Part shown: positions 59,131 through 60,665 of the stretch, piece by piece
Layout of the letters: each line of letters begins with the position of its first letter
How positions within the stretch are numbered: the first letter of the stretch is position 1
NCBI RefSeq assembly: GCF_013359695.1
Contig: NZ_JABFMU010000041.1
Coordinates: 1 to 60,665 of the forward strand
Length of the DNA: 60,665 bases
Origin: Pseudomonas sp. C2B4
Lineage (GTDB): Bacteria > Pseudomonadota > Gammaproteobacteria > Pseudomonadales > Pseudomonadaceae
Direction of reading: 5' to 3'
The notes under the pieces: generated by a model
The model's input: only the letters and a program-made list of their open reading frames with translations
The model's database searches: none
What the model was told of the DNA's origin: nothing
Program-made: the position numbers and the translations under genes

Positions 59131-60579
59131 ATGACCACGCTGGCAAAAACACTTGAAGCCGACGAGGGCGATATCCGTCTGAGTTCGCGCAAACAGCCGT
59201 TCAATCTGCTGCGCTGGTTTTCGCTGATCAGCATGGCGGTGATCGGCACGGTGGCGGTGGCGTTGGGGTCGGTGTCGACCAAATTCGTGATTACCGAGAG
59301 CGTGCAGCGCGATGCGTTGCTGACCTCGCAGTTCATACAAGCGATCGCCTCGGCCGAGGTGCGGCACGTGTCGATTCCCAACGTGCGGACCATGGGCGAG
59401 CTGCTCGATCCGCGCAAGGACCGGGACTTTCCCGACGTCGATCCGCTGGCCCGCGCCAATGCCCGTGGTGAGTTCCTCGACCACATCGAGCATTTGCCCG
59501 ACGTGATCCTGGCCAACATCTATGCCCCCGACCGCATGGTGATCTGGTCCACCAACCCGGCGTTAATGGGCACCACCATCCATTCCGACGACGACCTCGA
59601 CCAGGCCTTCGCTAACAAGACCCCGGTATCGGCCAGCTACCACGATGTGGACAAGTCGCGCATGGAGCAGAAGTTCATCACGCCGCCGGAATACATCTTC
59701 ATCGAAAACTACATTCCGCTGTTCGATGCCGAGGGCAACAACGTCACGGCGATGGTCGAGATCTACAAGGAACCCAAGGACCTGATCAACCGCATGGAGC
59801 GCGGCCTGGTGCTGATCTGGCTGGCCACGGCCCTGGGCGGCGGCCTGATTTACCTGGGGCTGTACTGGATCGTGCGGCGGGCGGCGATTCTGCTGGCGGC
59901 GCAGCAAAAGCAACTGATCACCAACGAAACCTTTGTCGCCCTGGGCGAGATGTCTTCGGCGGTCGCCCATAGCCTGCGCAATCCACTGGCGACCATTCGC
60001 TCAAGCGCCGAGCTGGCGCTGGAGTTCGACGACGGCGCGGCGCACAAGAACATCAAGGACATCATCGGCCAGGTCGATCGCATGTCGAAGTGGGTACGCG
60101 AGTTGCTGCAATCCTTGCGACCGCTCAATGACGATGCGGAGCCAGTGAACCTCGTGGCGGCCTTGCATGACAGCCTCATCGCGTTCGAGCAGCAGATTGC
60201 CAAAGGCCGGATCAACGTGGTGTTCGAGCCCAAAGAGACACCCATGGTGCTGAGCCAGCAGGTGCAACTGACGCAGATCCTCAACAGTCTGGTGGCCAAT
60301 GCCCTGGAGGCCATGGATGAAGGTGGGACCCTGACCATCACCCTGGAACCCACCGACGCCCGTGGTGTGCGCGCGGTGGTCAGCGACACCGGTAAAGGCA
60401 TGAGCGAAGAACAACGAAAAATGGCGTTTCGTCCGTTCTTCACCACCAAACAGGGCGGGCTTGGTGTCGGGCTGGTCCTGGTCAAGCGGATCATGGAGCG
60501 ATTTGGCGGCGCCGTCGCCCTGGACAGCCGCGAAGGCGAGGGCACGTCTGTCCGTCTGTCGTTTAAGCTGGTTCCCTGA
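59131..60579 (+). CDS. Sensor histidine kinase (NtrB-like catalytic core)
   Basis: 482 residues. TM1 (about 29-50), a periplasmic domain (about 52-225) and TM2 (about 228-250) are followed by HisKA with His280 in AHSLRNPLATIRSSAEL and HATPase motifs NSLVANALEAMDEGG, SDTGKGMSEEQ and FFTTKQGGLGVGLVLVKRI. The FTTK box is typical of kinases that pair with sigma-54 response regulators. The ATG at 59131 is the first start followed by a normal N-terminus. It is divergent from the sigma-54-dependent curli-like operon, and its response regulator is probably just beyond the window. Confidence 0.92.
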   Translation: MTTLAKTLEADEGDIRLSSRKQPFNLLRWFSLISMAVIGTVAVALGSVSTKFVITESVQRDALLTSQFIQAIASAEVRHVSIPNVRTMGELLDPRKDRDFPDVDPLARANARGEFLDHIEHLPDVILANIYAPDRMVIWSTNPALMGTTIHSDDDLDQAFANKTPVSASYHDVDKSRMEQKFITPPEYIFIENYIPLFDAEGNNVTAMVEIYKEPKDLINRMERGLVLIWLATALGGGLIYLGLYWIVRRAAILLAAQQKQLITNETFVALGEMSSAVAHSLRNPLATIRSSAELALEFDDGAAHKNIKDIIGQVDRMSKWVRELLQSLRPLNDDAEPVNLVAALHDSLIAFEQQIAKGRINVVFEPKETPMVLSQQVQLTQILNSLVANALEAMDEGGTLTITLEPTDARGVRAVVSDTGKGMSEEQRKMAFRPFFTTKQGGLGVGLVLVKRIMERFGGAVALDSREGEGTSVRLSFKLVP

Positions 60580-60610
60580 AATGGGGTGTAGATAGCCCCC
60601 AACCCCCCCC

Positions 60611-60633
60611 GTGGGAGCGAGCCTGCTCGCGAA
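60611..60633 (+). repeat. REP element
   Basis: Perfect forward REP core 31 bases after the kinase stop. Any inverted mate would lie beyond the window end. Confidence 0.9.
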
Positions 60634-60665
60634 GGGGTCATGTCAGTCAGTACATGTGCTGAATG

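Noticed and set aside
58840..59493. Upstream extension of the 448-residue protein frame
   Set aside because: The added residues are not protein-like, overlap the sigma-54 promoter and run antisense to the sensor-kinase gene; a signal peptide begins at 58839.
1..60665. CRISPR arrays, tRNA genes, integrases or a replication origin
   Set aside because: No regularly spaced repeats, tRNA-like folds, integrase motifs or DnaA-box clusters were seen; the repeats found are REP-type palindromes.

Overview
The window comes from a fluorescent pseudomonad (Pseudomonas fluorescens group). This rests on the dense GTGGGAGCGAGCCTGCTCGCGAA-type REP elements, the leucine/isovalerate (liu) genes, a PrrF iron sRNA, a Crc-type RNA-sponge gene, a PrtR-like regulator and a family resemblance to Pseudomonas proteins throughout. 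The DNA is GC-rich with tight operons and no tRNA or rRNA genes. All functional calls were made by reading translations and motifs; no database search was run.

Layout. 1-4001: LysR regulator divergent from a GlpT-type transporter and a FAD oxidoreductase, plausibly for aminophosphonate use. 4019-9100: small orphan VgrG, YebC-family regulator, leucine-rich-repeat protein kinase, ZapE-type ATPase. 9592-12624: ECF sigma/anti-sigma pair divergent from a periplasmic catalase-like haem protein and a cytochrome b; the two start regions carry identical -35/-10 pairs with identical spacing. 12778-17763: M14 carboxypeptidase and a three-PAS histidine kinase with its LuxR-type response regulator. 18106-28066: a complete accessory chemotaxis operon (MCP, CheY, STAS, CheA, MCP, CheW, CheR, CheD, CheB) ending in a response regulator with an intact EAL c-di-GMP phosphodiesterase; its CheA carries two back-to-back motifs resembling the MshEN c-di-GMP-binding motif.

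28258-37857 is the most novel stretch: an accessory island between a candidate small RNA and PrrF. It holds an IS5-type transposase remnant, a sigma-54 activator without a receiver domain, and a convergent, translationally coupled six-gene operon: EFE-repeat/glycine-zipper protein, HExxH metallopeptidase, 664-residue protein of unknown function, PLP enzyme, GIY-YIG protein and amidohydrolase. A near-consensus -24/-12 promoter and two upstream palindromes precede the operon. I do not recognise it as a described system.

37949-50084: DUF6124-like protein, PrtR-like repressor with its operator, then the leucine catabolic genes liuDCBA, an acyl-CoA synthetase, a Crc-sequestering RNA (CrcX/CrcY type) with sigma-54 promoter and CbrB-like sites, liuE and liuR. 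LiuR-type palindromes precede liuA and liuR. 49155-52933: LysR, acyl-CoA dehydrogenase, PstS-OmpA fusion. 53209-58839: a curli-like operon (two curlin-repeat proteins plus two large secreted proteins that share an N-terminal domain) with a sigma-54 promoter and tandem palindromes, divergent from a sensor histidine kinase at 59131 that may control it.
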